Assembly (NCBI RefSeq): GCF_000337595.1
Contig: NZ_AOIL01000019.1
Coordinates: 17,988-81,987 of the forward strand
Length of the DNA: 64,000 bases
Direction: 5' to 3'
DNA from: Natrialba taiwanensis DSM 12281
GTDB lineage: Archaea; Halobacteriota; Halobacteria; Halobacteriales; Natrialbaceae
The position numbers were made by a program, and so were the translations under genes. The notes beneath the pieces are model-generated. The model did no database searches and was not told the origin of the DNA. It worked only from the letters and a program-made list of their open reading frames with translations. Positions within the stretch are counted from its first letter, which is position 1; every line of letters begins with the position of its first letter. Positions 15,712 through 24,474 of this stretch are shown here, piece after piece.

Positions 15712-17112
15712 CTAGCACCCATCCTGATCATCTGATGCCGTGTCCGATGGCCATGTTGGGCCCTCTGGGCGAGGGATCTCCTCTACCAACCCCTTCTCGA
15801 ACTGCGAAGCTCTCCAGGCTATCACGTTCTCCTTCCGCTGGACGTACTTTTCGTCGGTATCCAGCCAGCGGGAAATCTCCTCGTAACTGTGACCAGCACA
15901 GAGCAGCACCATCACTGCGAAATCGAAGCGATCGAGATTGCTCTCGTTCGCATCGGCATCAATCCGGTCGAGGAACGCCTGTGAGGCATCACCGACGAAC
16001 TCCATCAGTATCTCATACAGTTCTTCGTCATCAAATCCATCAAACGTGAATCCCTCTGTGATGTTGTTCCTAGGATCACTCTCTTCGGTATCCCAGCGAA
16101 TCTCTTCGAGGGTTGCTCTTTCACAGTCGTGAAGTCTCGATAGGCGCTCTGGATTCTCCTGTTCCCAGGTTGTGATTGTGTCGGCTACTGCCTCAGATTG
16201 AGCGTGTTCGATATAGGGATCACACCCCCGCTTCGCGATGACTGACTCGATGTTCTTTCCCGAAATCGTCAGTAGGACGGACGCACATCGATCAGTCTTC
16301 TTGAGGATTTGTGCGACTTCACGACGCGATTCGAGTTCGTCCAGGCCTGCACGCTTCTGCGCGTCGTGGACGAGGTTGTTTCTGCGTTCTTTGACCTCGA
16401 CAAGCGATCCGTGGTCACCCCCGGTCAGTATTTGGATATCGCAGAGTTTCTCTAATCGCTTCGCGTGCCCCATACTCCGAACGTGCTCAGTGATGCTGTC
16501 GAGACGAGCTTCCTCGCGAAAGAGTTCGTTGAGGACCGTTTCTGTCGTCAACTCTTCGATGAGTGCCGAGGCGAGGAGTAGATACGAAAAGAATGACCGC
16601 TCAACGTCGCCGTCGATCTCGTCGGTGGACCGGAGTTTTTCAGCGATTTCAGCACGCTGTTCGAGATAATACTCGAGGACGTTGTCTGCGTGCCCGACGA
16701 GAGAGTTTTGGCGTTCTACGTAGGCAACTTGGAGGAGTAATTCCTTCTCGAAAGGAGTGCTCTCACTCAGCTTCTGGCACTTCTGGAGCGAATTTGTGGG
16801 GAGATGGCGGGTCAAATAATCGATGTCGTCGTAGACGAGCGGCGTATTCGTCGGGCAGTTGTCTACGATTGACTGAAAGTCGTCGTTGTCAGAGAGCTCG
16901 TTAAGAGCAGCGCGTATCTCGTCGACGCTAAGTTCCCGGATATCTTCTGACGGGTCTGATTCTTCACCGACCGGAACGACGCGGTACGATGCATCTCCAA
17001 CGATGACTACCGGCCCTTCCAGATCGAGAACCTGGTATTCCCCGATAGGGCTCAGAGAGACTGTCTCTGAGTCTATTGCGAACGATAAGTCGAGATTAGT
17101 ATCGTCACCCAC
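15712..17112 (-). CDS. HEPN-like domain protein, unknown
   Basis: 466 acidic residues. The middle helical domain (about 125-300) contains RNNLVH (R244-H249), the Rx4H motif of HEPN ribonucleases, within KERRNNLVHDAQKRAG. The C-terminal part has a helix-turn-helix-like segment (SYEEISRWLDTDEKYVQRKENVI, near 415). The N-terminal 60 residues are beta-rich. HEPN proteins with this motif often cleave RNA in toxin or defence systems. It is transcribed from a 40-residue gene ending 22 bases before its start, which could be an antitoxin. I recognise no closer family. Confidence 0.6.
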   Translation of the reverse strand: MGDDTNLDLSFAIDSETVSLSPIGEYQVLDLEGPVVIVGDASYRVVPVGEESDPSEDIRELSVDEIRAALNELSDNDDFQSIVDNCPTNTPLVYDDIDYLTRHLPTNSLQKCQKLSESTPFEKELLLQVAYVERQNSLVGHADNVLEYYLEQRAEIAEKLRSTDEIDGDVERSFFSYLLLASALIEELTTETVLNELFREEARLDSITEHVRSMGHAKRLEKLCDIQILTGGDHGSLVEVKERRNNLVHDAQKRAGLDELESRREVAQILKKTDRCASVLLTISGKNIESVIAKRGCDPYIEHAQSEAVADTITTWEQENPERLSRLHDCERATLEEIRWDTEESDPRNNITEGFTFDGFDDEELYEILMEFVGDASQAFLDRIDADANESNLDRFDFAVMVLLCAGHSYEEISRWLDTDEKYVQRKENVIAWRASQFEKGLVEEIPRPEGPTWPSDTASDDQDGC

Positions 17113-17134
17113 GCGTCAAAAACTGCAAAGGGCT

Positions 17135-17257
17135 CTATTCGACCTGGGCTTCGTACTCGTCCCAAAGCGTGTCGATGTCCGTGCCGGTCTCCTCAGAGAT
17201 ATGGCGCAGCAACTGCGCCCTGTTCTCGAACCGACGGAGCTGGCCCTTTGCGCTCAT
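17135..17257 (-). CDS. 40-residue protein upstream of HEPN gene
   Basis: Starts at ATG 17257 and ends at TAG 17135-17137. It encodes MSAKGQLRRFENRAQLLRHI... and is basic at the front and acidic at the end, probably two helices. It sits 22 bases before the HEPN-domain gene on the same strand, a spacing typical of a short first gene in a toxin-antitoxin operon. No family is recognised; small size and codon use are the only support. Confidence 0.5.
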   Translation of the reverse strand: MSAKGQLRRFENRAQLLRHISEETGTDIDTLWDEYEAQVE

Positions 17258-17336
17258 AGTAGGACATAATCGCTCCTACAGTAATAAATCACGGGGGTAC
17301 ATTTTCCCGCTCAACAAAACACGACCTATTCGTTCC

Positions 17337-18374
17337 TCAATCACCCTGCTCAGCGAGTGTGGGAGATGGCTGGTCGATGGCTGTGTATTCCCGATCTCGG
17401 CTGGATCCGTCTTCTTTGAGGAGGTTGTATTGAGTCATCTTAGACAGATACGCCCGTACAGTCCGCTTCGTCCGTGGGTTATCGACGTCCTCGGTATAGC
17501 GCTCGTGAATCTCGCTCGGCCCGACCGGGCCGTACTCACGAACGATGTCGTAGACGACGCGCTGATGTGGCGTGAGTGAGTCGAGGCTCTTCTGCTTGAT
17601 TTGGGCCCGAGCATCCTCGGCGGCGTCCAGGAGAATGTCGTCGGTGATGCGCTCGTGGTTCTCGCGATCGGCCTTGCCGGCGGCCGTTCGAAGGATGCCG
17701 ATTGCGAGGCGGGCGTCGCCGGCGGCCGCGTCGGCGATCCGGTAGAGCTGGTCGTCGGTGATGACGTCCTCGTCGAGCCCCCACTTCGCCCGCGCACTGA
17801 GGATGTCGTACAGCTGCTCGTCGTGGTACTTGTCCATCCGGACGTGTTCGCTGGAGCGCAGCCGGCTCGCGAGGCGGTCGTCGACGCGGCTGAACAGCTC
17901 CTCTTCCTTGTTCGCGATGCAGATGATCGCGAACTGCGAAAGGCTGTGGAGGTCGTAGATGACGCTGGGGTCTTCGAGCTGGTCGACCTCGTCGAGGATG
18001 ACGACCCTTCGCGGGCCGTCATGTTGCTGGAGGCGGTCGACGAGTTCGTCGTGCGGTGTCGACTGCCGGTGGATGTCGATGGTGGCGCCGAGGTCGTCGA
18101 GGATCTGGTAGAGCGTCCGGAATCGGGTGTAGTTGCGCCAGCAGTTGACGTAGGTGGTCTCGACGTCGAGGACCTCTTCACGCAGTCGTTCCGTGACGAA
18201 CTTCGAGATGCAGGTCTTTCCGGTGCCGCTGGGCCCAGTAACGATGGCCGTGTCGGCGCGTTCACCGTTCATGATCGGTTCGAGGACACTGGAGAGGTGG
18301 TTGACCTCGGCGTCGCGATGCTCAACTTCTCGAGGGACGAACCCAGCGCGGAGAACGCGAGCATCGCGGATCAT
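17337..18374 (-). CDS. Second Orc1/Cdc6 family initiator
   Basis: 345 residues. Walker A GPSGTGKT (47-54), Walker B VVILDEVDQ (near 125), sensor 1 ICIANKEEE, sensor 2 region GDARLAIGILRTAAG (near 220) and a C-terminal winged helix (residues 265-330, LTPHQRVVYDIVREYGPVGPSEIHERY). It is only distantly similar to the first initiator and is nearer to chromosomal-type Orc1/Cdc6 in length. No array of the 7.4-9.3 kb repeats lies beside it; a perfect 14-bp palindrome (18425-18438) is 51 bases upstream. It could serve a second origin or be an accessory regulator. Confidence 0.88.
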   Translation of the reverse strand: MIRDARVLRAGFVPREVEHRDAEVNHLSSVLEPIMNGERADTAIVTGPSGTGKTCISKFVTERLREEVLDVETTYVNCWRNYTRFRTLYQILDDLGATIDIHRQSTPHDELVDRLQQHDGPRRVVILDEVDQLEDPSVIYDLHSLSQFAIICIANKEEELFSRVDDRLASRLRSSEHVRMDKYHDEQLYDILSARAKWGLDEDVITDDQLYRIADAAAGDARLAIGILRTAAGKADRENHERITDDILLDAAEDARAQIKQKSLDSLTPHQRVVYDIVREYGPVGPSEIHERYTEDVDNPRTKRTVRAYLSKMTQYNLLKEDGSSRDREYTAIDQPSPTLAEQGD

Positions 18375-18424
18375 CTTTGCTTGATCGACTGATTTTCCGG
18401 CTAGTACTAAAAACGTGACCGGGT

Positions 18425-18438
18425 CGTTTCCGGAAACG
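18425..18438. promoter_or_regulatory. Perfect palindrome before second orc1/cdc6
   Basis: CGTTTCCGGAAACG is a perfect 14-bp palindrome, 51 bases upstream of the start at 18374. It shares the GGAAAC core seen in several haloarchaeal origin boxes, but only one copy is visible, so an autoregulatory site is at least as likely as an origin. Confidence 0.45.
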
Positions 18439-18546
18439 ATTCAATTAGCCCCGTTCTGTCTGTGGTGATTCCCGCGTTGTAACGCGATTTATTTTGTGGA
18501 AAACCCAGGCTTCCAGGAACTTCTGGGATTACGTTAGAATGATTCC

Positions 18547-18774
18547 TCAGAATGGCCGGAGATCGCGCCACCGGACATCAGTTTCCGTTCCATCCTTCAG
18601 CTGAACACGATACAGTACAGCATCGCGAGTATCGCCTGTGACGGTGCCGGCATCGTCCTCTAAGATAGCGATGATCTCGCCGTAGCGTCCGTGGAGCCGG
18701 TCGTAATCTGGATCCATCTCGTCAGGGATATCGATTCGGACGCGGTCACCTTCTTCGTACTGGTGGTCCGTCAT
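18547..18774 (-). CDS. Small SH3-like haloarchaeal protein
   Basis: 75 residues from ATG 18774, whose ATGA overlaps the stop of the upstream membrane protein gene. The sequence (GDRVRIDIPDE..., LHGRYGEIIAI, YRVQLKDG, VRWRDLRPF) reads as a five-stranded SH3/KOW-like barrel. Such small proteins are common in halophiles, I recall one as DUF8139, without known function. Translational coupling suggests a joint role with the membrane protein. Confidence 0.7.
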   Translation of the reverse strand: MTDHQYEEGDRVRIDIPDEMDPDYDRLHGRYGEIIAILEDDAGTVTGDTRDAVLYRVQLKDGTETDVRWRDLRPF

Positions 18775-20495
18775 TTTTGCTCCCGGAGGTACTCCGTCCG
18801 TTCGTGGACGTCTTTCTCGAACCCGACGAGCCACTCCTCGAACGGTGTATCTTCCTCGTCAGTGTTGAGGAACCGTTCAATGAATCCCTGGTTCGCATCT
18901 GTCGACGTCGGGTCAGCCGTTCGAACTGAGATGTTTTGTCCCTCCGGTTGTTGGCCTGCTTTCAGGAGTTCGAATGCCCGATCGACGATGGCCGGATCGT
19001 AGTCCAATCTGAGACGTCCAAGGTTGTTCGTCCACCTTCCAAGACGGCCTTTCTCAAGCTGGTCGACGTGATATGCGAGCTGAATTGTCGACATACAACA
19101 CAGCGTTGCCAGATCATCGATACCACCGTCAGCAGCGCACTCTGCAATCCGCCTCCATCCCTCATCGATCGAGCCTTCGACAAACGGATACTCGTCTTCT
19201 GAGACGCGATACCGTAGAACTGTCTCTGTGAAGCTGGCATATTCACGCCAACAGTGCCGGAGTGACTCCGCTTCATCGGGGAGTGTCCACTTCCGTCCCT
19301 CCGTTGGGGAGATCCAATTGATGTCCTGATCTTTCACGGCAGGGCCGTACCGGTCAACGAGAGCCTCGAATATCTCGCCGATCTCACGGCTGTAGTAGTC
19401 CCCGACGAGGTGGTAGGTCACGTTCGAATCCGGTCGGCGTCGCAAGAGAAGCGTCATTTGGAAATTCAGTGGATGGAAGACCGCTCGAAATGTCGAGTAG
19501 TCAGCGTTGCTTGCTGTGGCTTTCGTCAGTTCGAGTAGTGACTCCTTGACGGGGCTTCGAAGGCGGTTCCCTTCCCAGGTCAAGGGAGCCGCATCAAACG
19601 CGTCTCCGAGTCCCTCAGCAGCGTCCTCGGTGACGTCAGTAAAGCCATGGTCGAGCCCATCGAGAGCGACCGCCTCGATATCGTCAGCCGCATCCGAAAC
19701 GAGATCGTATTGCTCGTGAGTGTACGCCTGTTCCAAAATCGGCGGGACATACTCCGTGAGGACCTCAGTCGAAACGGCAGCTGCATACTGGTCGGCTTCC
19801 TCCTCGGAATGTTCGTTCTCAAGGTGCTCGAACGTCTTCGTGAGTACCATTCGAAGCCCATCGATCCCCTGTTCTGCGGTTTGGTATTCGCCCAGCTCAA
19901 TCGCCCGAGCAATCGTTCGGTACAGTGGACGAATCGGATGTACCTCGAACTCCTGAAACTCCGTAACGGTCGCTGGGAGGTATTCGTCCGGTGCGAGTTC
20001 CCGTTCGACCAATACGGCGATGAGATCGTCGGGCGAGCTGCGTTGAATCATCATCTGGATGAATCGGTAGAGCGCAAACGTCGAGACGACAGCGAGGGCA
20101 AATGCGATCCCGACGGCTGCATTCGTCAGGCGACCGTTCTGGACCGGAAGCAGATAGACGACGAGCAGGTTGAACGCTATTGCGACAACGAAGAGCGCAA
20201 AGGTCGTGCGGAACAGCGGTTCTTTAACGAACAGCGAGGTGAGTCGGGCGGAATACCGCATTACAACGAGTTGCAGGGCGACGACGGTCACGGAGAAAAC
20301 GATCGCAAGGACTGAGGCTTCTGCTGTCGTCAGGGTCGTCAGTAGTGCCCTGATATTCTCGGTCTCGACAGCCGGATTGAGGAGGGCAGCCAGTGCCGCA
20401 AACACTGCGGTCACGGTAAGTGTAAGGAGGATATATCGAACTATGAGGGAATGACCCCATGCCGAGAGCCTTCCTCGCCAATTCCGATCACTCAT
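18771..20495 (-). CDS. DUF2254-like membrane protein
   Basis: 574 residues. Four membrane segments lie in the first 150 residues (about 19-41, 62-84, 97-116 and 123-147), followed by a soluble acidic domain of 420 residues. This agrees with DUF2254 predicted membrane proteins, whose function is unknown. It is the first gene of a two-gene unit with the SH3-like protein and is divergent from the PLD-SNF2 helicase gene, with 124 bases between the two starts. Confidence 0.6.
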   Translation of the reverse strand: MSDRNWRGRLSAWGHSLIVRYILLTLTVTAVFAALAALLNPAVETENIRALLTTLTTAEASVLAIVFSVTVVALQLVVMRYSARLTSLFVKEPLFRTTFALFVVAIAFNLLVVYLLPVQNGRLTNAAVGIAFALAVVSTFALYRFIQMMIQRSSPDDLIAVLVERELAPDEYLPATVTEFQEFEVHPIRPLYRTIARAIELGEYQTAEQGIDGLRMVLTKTFEHLENEHSEEEADQYAAAVSTEVLTEYVPPILEQAYTHEQYDLVSDAADDIEAVALDGLDHGFTDVTEDAAEGLGDAFDAAPLTWEGNRLRSPVKESLLELTKATASNADYSTFRAVFHPLNFQMTLLLRRRPDSNVTYHLVGDYYSREIGEIFEALVDRYGPAVKDQDINWISPTEGRKWTLPDEAESLRHCWREYASFTETVLRYRVSEDEYPFVEGSIDEGWRRIAECAADGGIDDLATLCCMSTIQLAYHVDQLEKGRLGRWTNNLGRLRLDYDPAIVDRAFELLKAGQQPEGQNISVRTADPTSTDANQGFIERFLNTDEEDTPFEEWLVGFEKDVHERTEYLREQK

Positions 20496-20619
20496 AAACT
20501 CGGTTTCATCCTGAATTGCACACTACCACTACATAATTCTGTCAATGGCAAGTCGATGGATGTGCTCGAGTTTTCTCACCAAACACTAAGTCACCTTGAG
20601 GGATACATTCGGTAACACG

Positions 20620-23600
20620 ATGATTTCTCTCCCTCCCCTCGTCGATAACGCCAATCGAACTGTCGAAGACGTCTACAGGAAGATCATCCCACAAATCGAA
20701 GAAGCACGAATCGCTACCGGCTACTTCTACCTTTCTGGATTCGATCTGTATCGCGAAGATCTCGAACAACTCGCTGACCCAGACGAACTTGGTCACGCAC
20801 CCCTTCGTATATTGATGGGGCGACAAACGAATCGAAGTACAGCAGATGAAATCGGAGAGGGACAAAGCCTACGTGACGAACTCAGAGATGAGGTCGAAGA
20901 GAGCATTGAGGAGCTCAACAACGCGCAGTTAGGACGGTTGGACCGGCTGCGAGACTTCATAGCCGAAGACAAGGTTAGCGTCCGTGTGCGAAATCCAGAG
21001 AATGGCTACTTCCACGCAAAAGGAGCCTCATTTAGAGCGCCACAGGACGATGATGACTGGGTAACTGACAATGATACGGATACGCGTCCCTGTGCGACGA
21101 TTGTCGGATCCTCAAACTTCACTGCGAGTGGTCACCGAAACAATATCGAACTGAATCTTACGAGTCAAGATCGTCCTGAAGCTGAGGCGTTCGAAGACTG
21201 GTACGATAACCAGTGGGCGAATGCCGAGGACTTCAGCGAAGAGATCATCCGGATCATCGAGAACAGCGAGAAGTACCAGGACTGGCAGGAACAACAGGAA
21301 GAGGAATCAGATGATGAAGAGACGCCTGATGACTTAGGCACGTATATTGAACCATTCGAGCTGTACAAACTTCTCGCATACGACGAACTGAGCGGGAACG
21401 TCAACATCCGTGATAGCCCGCTGTACTACTTCCAGACACTCGGATACGAAAGCGCGAAGGAGAAACTCTCTCAGTTCAACGGCTGTATCATCTCTGACTC
21501 CGTCGGGCTCGGGAAATCGTTCATTGGCGGTGAACTTCTTCACGACTACCGTCAACGAGGAGATCACTGTCTCCTCATCGTACCTGCGAACCTCATCGAA
21601 CAGTGGGAAGACCTTCTTCAAGACGATACTGATGAAGGCGGCAATCCGTACTTCGGTCTCGAAGTCGATGGGACCCACTTAGAGGTAATGAGCATTAGCA
21701 ACTTCCAGAATCTCGCGTATGAGGAGGTACAGGACCTCAAAGACAGATTCGATGTCGTACTCATTGACGAAGCCCATCGGTTCCGGAACCACGGCAAGTG
21801 GAGACCGGACCCCGATGGCGAGGATGATTACAAGGGAACCCGTCGACATGCGAATCTGCGACAGCTTCGGGGGAAGACGATGATCATGCTGACGGCGACG
21901 CCAATTAATAACTCTGCGACCGATTTAGAGAACCTCATTAGTCTGTTCACCAGCCCAGAAGAACTGCGGAACAAGGCATCACTGAACTTCGACGCCTTTG
22001 AAGAATACATCGAGCTTTCCGAGACGCGAAAACAGATCGCTGCAGGGAAGGAGGAAGCCACAGAGGAGGAACAACGAAAAATCACCGAACAACTCCAGCG
22101 ACACTCGGAAGAGATCTCGAAGATTCTGAATGAGGTAATGGTGCTCCGAACGCGGAAACACGTCAAAGACCAAATTCAGGTCGAGGAGGATTTCGAAATG
22201 AGTTTCAAACCGCCAACGCTCAGCAAGGAGCAGTATTCGCTTCCGGCAGCATACCAGCCAGTCTATCGGATGCTACCGGACGTGATGGACGCATTACACC
22301 TTCCGCACATCACAGTAAAAAATCCGAAAGCTGGTGGAACACTGAAGGCGCTGTATAAGCTAAATCTGCTCAAACGGTTGGAGTCTTCGACGTACGCGTT
22401 CGTGCAGTCCATCGAGACGCTACACCGGAGCGAACGCCAACTCCTCGGCCTTCTCGATGGGCTTCCAGAAGACGAGCAGATCGATGTGCTGCGTGCTGCT
22501 CAAGACGGCGAAAAATCGGAGACACTTGATGACTTTGTAGAAGGAAATGATGCCGCCGAAGATCTTGAACAGACGCTGGAAGAGTTTGGGTTCGATGCGA
22601 CCGCGGTTCGGGCCGATGAAGACACTGAGAGTGACAATACGGACGAATTAGTGGATGCGACGATTGGTGAGGTGAAGACGTATATTCGAGAGGATCTGAC
22701 GCTGCTGGCGTACTTCTTGTCGCAGTTTATTGGCGACATCGCGCAGGACTCCGGTGACGTGAGCGATCAGGCTGTTTCGACACGGCAGTGGCTTCACGAT
22801 CACAACGTCGGAGTGCTTCCGGACGTTCCAGAAGAGGAATTGAACCCAATCCTCTACCCACGAAGTGACCTGACTGACGTTGATGAGGCGACGCGAGAGT
22901 TCTATGAGGCGGTGTTCTCGCTACGGGAGTTTCGTGACCCGAAGGTTGAGCAACTCGTGGACGTTCTTAAGAGGTATGATGATGAGAAGATCCTCGTCTT
23001 CACCCAGTACCGTGCCACGGCAGACTACGTCCACCGAACGCTCCTCAAGGATTCTGACTCGCCCCTCACGGAAGCGAATAGTGCTGTCGTCAAAGGTGGT
23101 GATGAAAACAAGCAAGACGTCATTCAGCGATTCGCCCCCGAAGCCTCGGGGTACCAGCAAACGCTGGCTGAATCCGGGGAATCCGAATTACAGTACGTTA
23201 TCGCAACCGACACCCTGTCGGAAGGGGTCAATCTCCAGGACGTGTCCGTTCAAATATCGTTTGATTTGCCGTGGAATCCGATGCGGATCGTTCAGCGCGT
23301 GGGACGTATCGACCGGATTGGCAGTACCGAGCAGAAGTACGTTCACAACTTTCACCCTGATGGAGACATTGAAGCGGCGATTAAGCTCCTGAAGCGGCTA
23401 CAGGCGAAAATCAACGACATTGCACTCATCGTTGGAAAAGAGAACAACATTCTAGACCCGAATGAAGACCAGATTCTGGAGAAGACCGGTGTGAACACGG
23501 AGAAGACAATAGGTGAACTTCAGGTGGATGAGATTGAAGACTCGCTTCAGAAGTCACGAGAGATCGACGACGTGAACGAGCTCGATGACACGAGTAAGAA

Positions 23601-24432
23601 CCCCCTCCTTCGAAATGCAGGAAGTAACGAGCAGGCTGCCTATGAGCGGTTCCTGCTCAAGAAAGAGCTGAACGAGGAATTCGGTCTCTCGGAAGACGAC
23701 TTCGAGTACGCCGCAGACTACTTTGAGGACCCCCCGGAGGAACGTGAACGCCTGTACACGAATATCACCGACCATGATTCAGGCCCGCGTCCGGGTGTGT
23801 TTGGGCTTGCACCCCTCTGGTTCGATGAGAACGACCACGAGTCACCACTAGGCCGTGTGCGGCGGGCCTTCTACTACAAGCCGTTCTCTGATGAGGTCAA
23901 GGAACGTCCTGTCGGGACACTCAAGATCGATCCTGAGGTGAGTGGAGAACCGATCACAGGGAACCCGGAAAATGTGTTGTTTAACCGCGGGGCGATTCAG
24001 GCGGTTCTCGACGACCGTCTGGAAGCGGTTCGAGAAGGCCAAACAGCTTCTATATTCAAGCAAGGAGACTCATTCTCAAAAGAGCAGGAAACGATTCTGG
24101 ACTTTATCAGCCACTACTTGCAACCGAACCACGGCAAGATATCTGCCTCGGATGACGACTACGATACTCTTGCTGAGTGGGCTAATGATCTTCAGGAGCG
24201 CCTCCAAGATGTGAAGTTAGCCAACACAGACGAAGATCGTATCCTCCGAGATACTTTTCGACATAATGACCAGTACGATTCGTTCACAGATTGGCCGCCA
24301 ATCGAATTTTTAGAGGAACTTGAATCGTTCTTAAAAGAGAACGTTGAGGAGTCTACTGAATACCAGTCAAAAATTATTGGTGAAAGCGAAGTACAAGCTG
24401 AATTAATGTGTTGGGGTATTGTCGGAAGGTGA
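20620..24432 (+). CDS. PLD-like nuclease fused to SNF2 helicase
   Basis: 1,270 residues from ATG 20620 (ATG 20596 is possible). The N-terminal 220 residues are a phospholipase D-like domain with YFHAKGASF and GSSNFTASG; the usual HxK(x4)D aspartate is not in its normal place. A SNF2-type superfamily 2 helicase follows: motif I DSVGLGKS (near 295), DEAH (near 386), MLTATPINN (near 423) and the second lobe with ATDTLSEGVNLQ and QRVGRIDRIG (near 865-900). CDD recognises such PLD-N/Snf2 fusions. With the adjacent Eco57I-type methylase it probably forms a restriction-like defence unit, in which the helicase-nuclease is the effector. The lower GC content than the backbone suggests separate acquisition. 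Confidence 0.8.
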   Translation: MISLPPLVDNANRTVEDVYRKIIPQIEEARIATGYFYLSGFDLYREDLEQLADPDELGHAPLRILMGRQTNRSTADEIGEGQSLRDELRDEVEESIEELNNAQLGRLDRLRDFIAEDKVSVRVRNPENGYFHAKGASFRAPQDDDDWVTDNDTDTRPCATIVGSSNFTASGHRNNIELNLTSQDRPEAEAFEDWYDNQWANAEDFSEEIIRIIENSEKYQDWQEQQEEESDDEETPDDLGTYIEPFELYKLLAYDELSGNVNIRDSPLYYFQTLGYESAKEKLSQFNGCIISDSVGLGKSFIGGELLHDYRQRGDHCLLIVPANLIEQWEDLLQDDTDEGGNPYFGLEVDGTHLEVMSISNFQNLAYEEVQDLKDRFDVVLIDEAHRFRNHGKWRPDPDGEDDYKGTRRHANLRQLRGKTMIMLTATPINNSATDLENLISLFTSPEELRNKASLNFDAFEEYIELSETRKQIAAGKEEATEEEQRKITEQLQRHSEEISKILNEVMVLRTRKHVKDQIQVEEDFEMSFKPPTLSKEQYSLPAAYQPVYRMLPDVMDALHLPHITVKNPKAGGTLKALYKLNLLKRLESSTYAFVQSIETLHRSERQLLGLLDGLPEDEQIDVLRAAQDGEKSETLDDFVEGNDAAEDLEQTLEEFGFDATAVRADEDTESDNTDELVDATIGEVKTYIREDLTLLAYFLSQFIGDIAQDSGDVSDQAVSTRQWLHDHNVGVLPDVPEEELNPILYPRSDLTDVDEATREFYEAVFSLREFRDPKVEQLVDVLKRYDDEKILVFTQYRATADYVHRTLLKDSDSPLTEANSAVVKGGDENKQDVIQRFAPEASGYQQTLAESGESELQYVIATDTLSEGVNLQDVSVQISFDLPWNPMRIVQRVGRIDRIGSTEQKYVHNFHPDGDIEAAIKLLKRLQAKINDIALIVGKENNILDPNEDQILEKTGVNTEKTIGELQVDEIEDSLQKSREIDDVNELDDTSKNPLLRNAGSNEQAAYERFLLKKELNEEFGLSEDDFEYAADYFEDPPEERERLYTNITDHDSGPRPGVFGLAPLWFDENDHESPLGRVRRAFYYKPFSDEVKERPVGTLKIDPEVSGEPITGNPENVLFNRGAIQAVLDDRLEAVREGQTASIFKQGDSFSKEQETILDFISHYLQPNHGKISASDDDYDTLAEWANDLQERLQDVKLANTDEDRILRDTFRHNDQYDSFTDWPPIEFLEELESFLKENVEESTEYQSKIIGESEVQAELMCWGIVGR

Positions 24433-24474
24433 CTCCCGTCATCCGCACTAGGCGTAATTGCAAGGCCTCTTAGT

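Noticed and set aside
17601..18392. A 263-codon plus-strand open frame opposite the second orc1/cdc6
   Set aside because: It is a shadow of the initiator gene; Walker motifs and the winged helix are in the minus frame.
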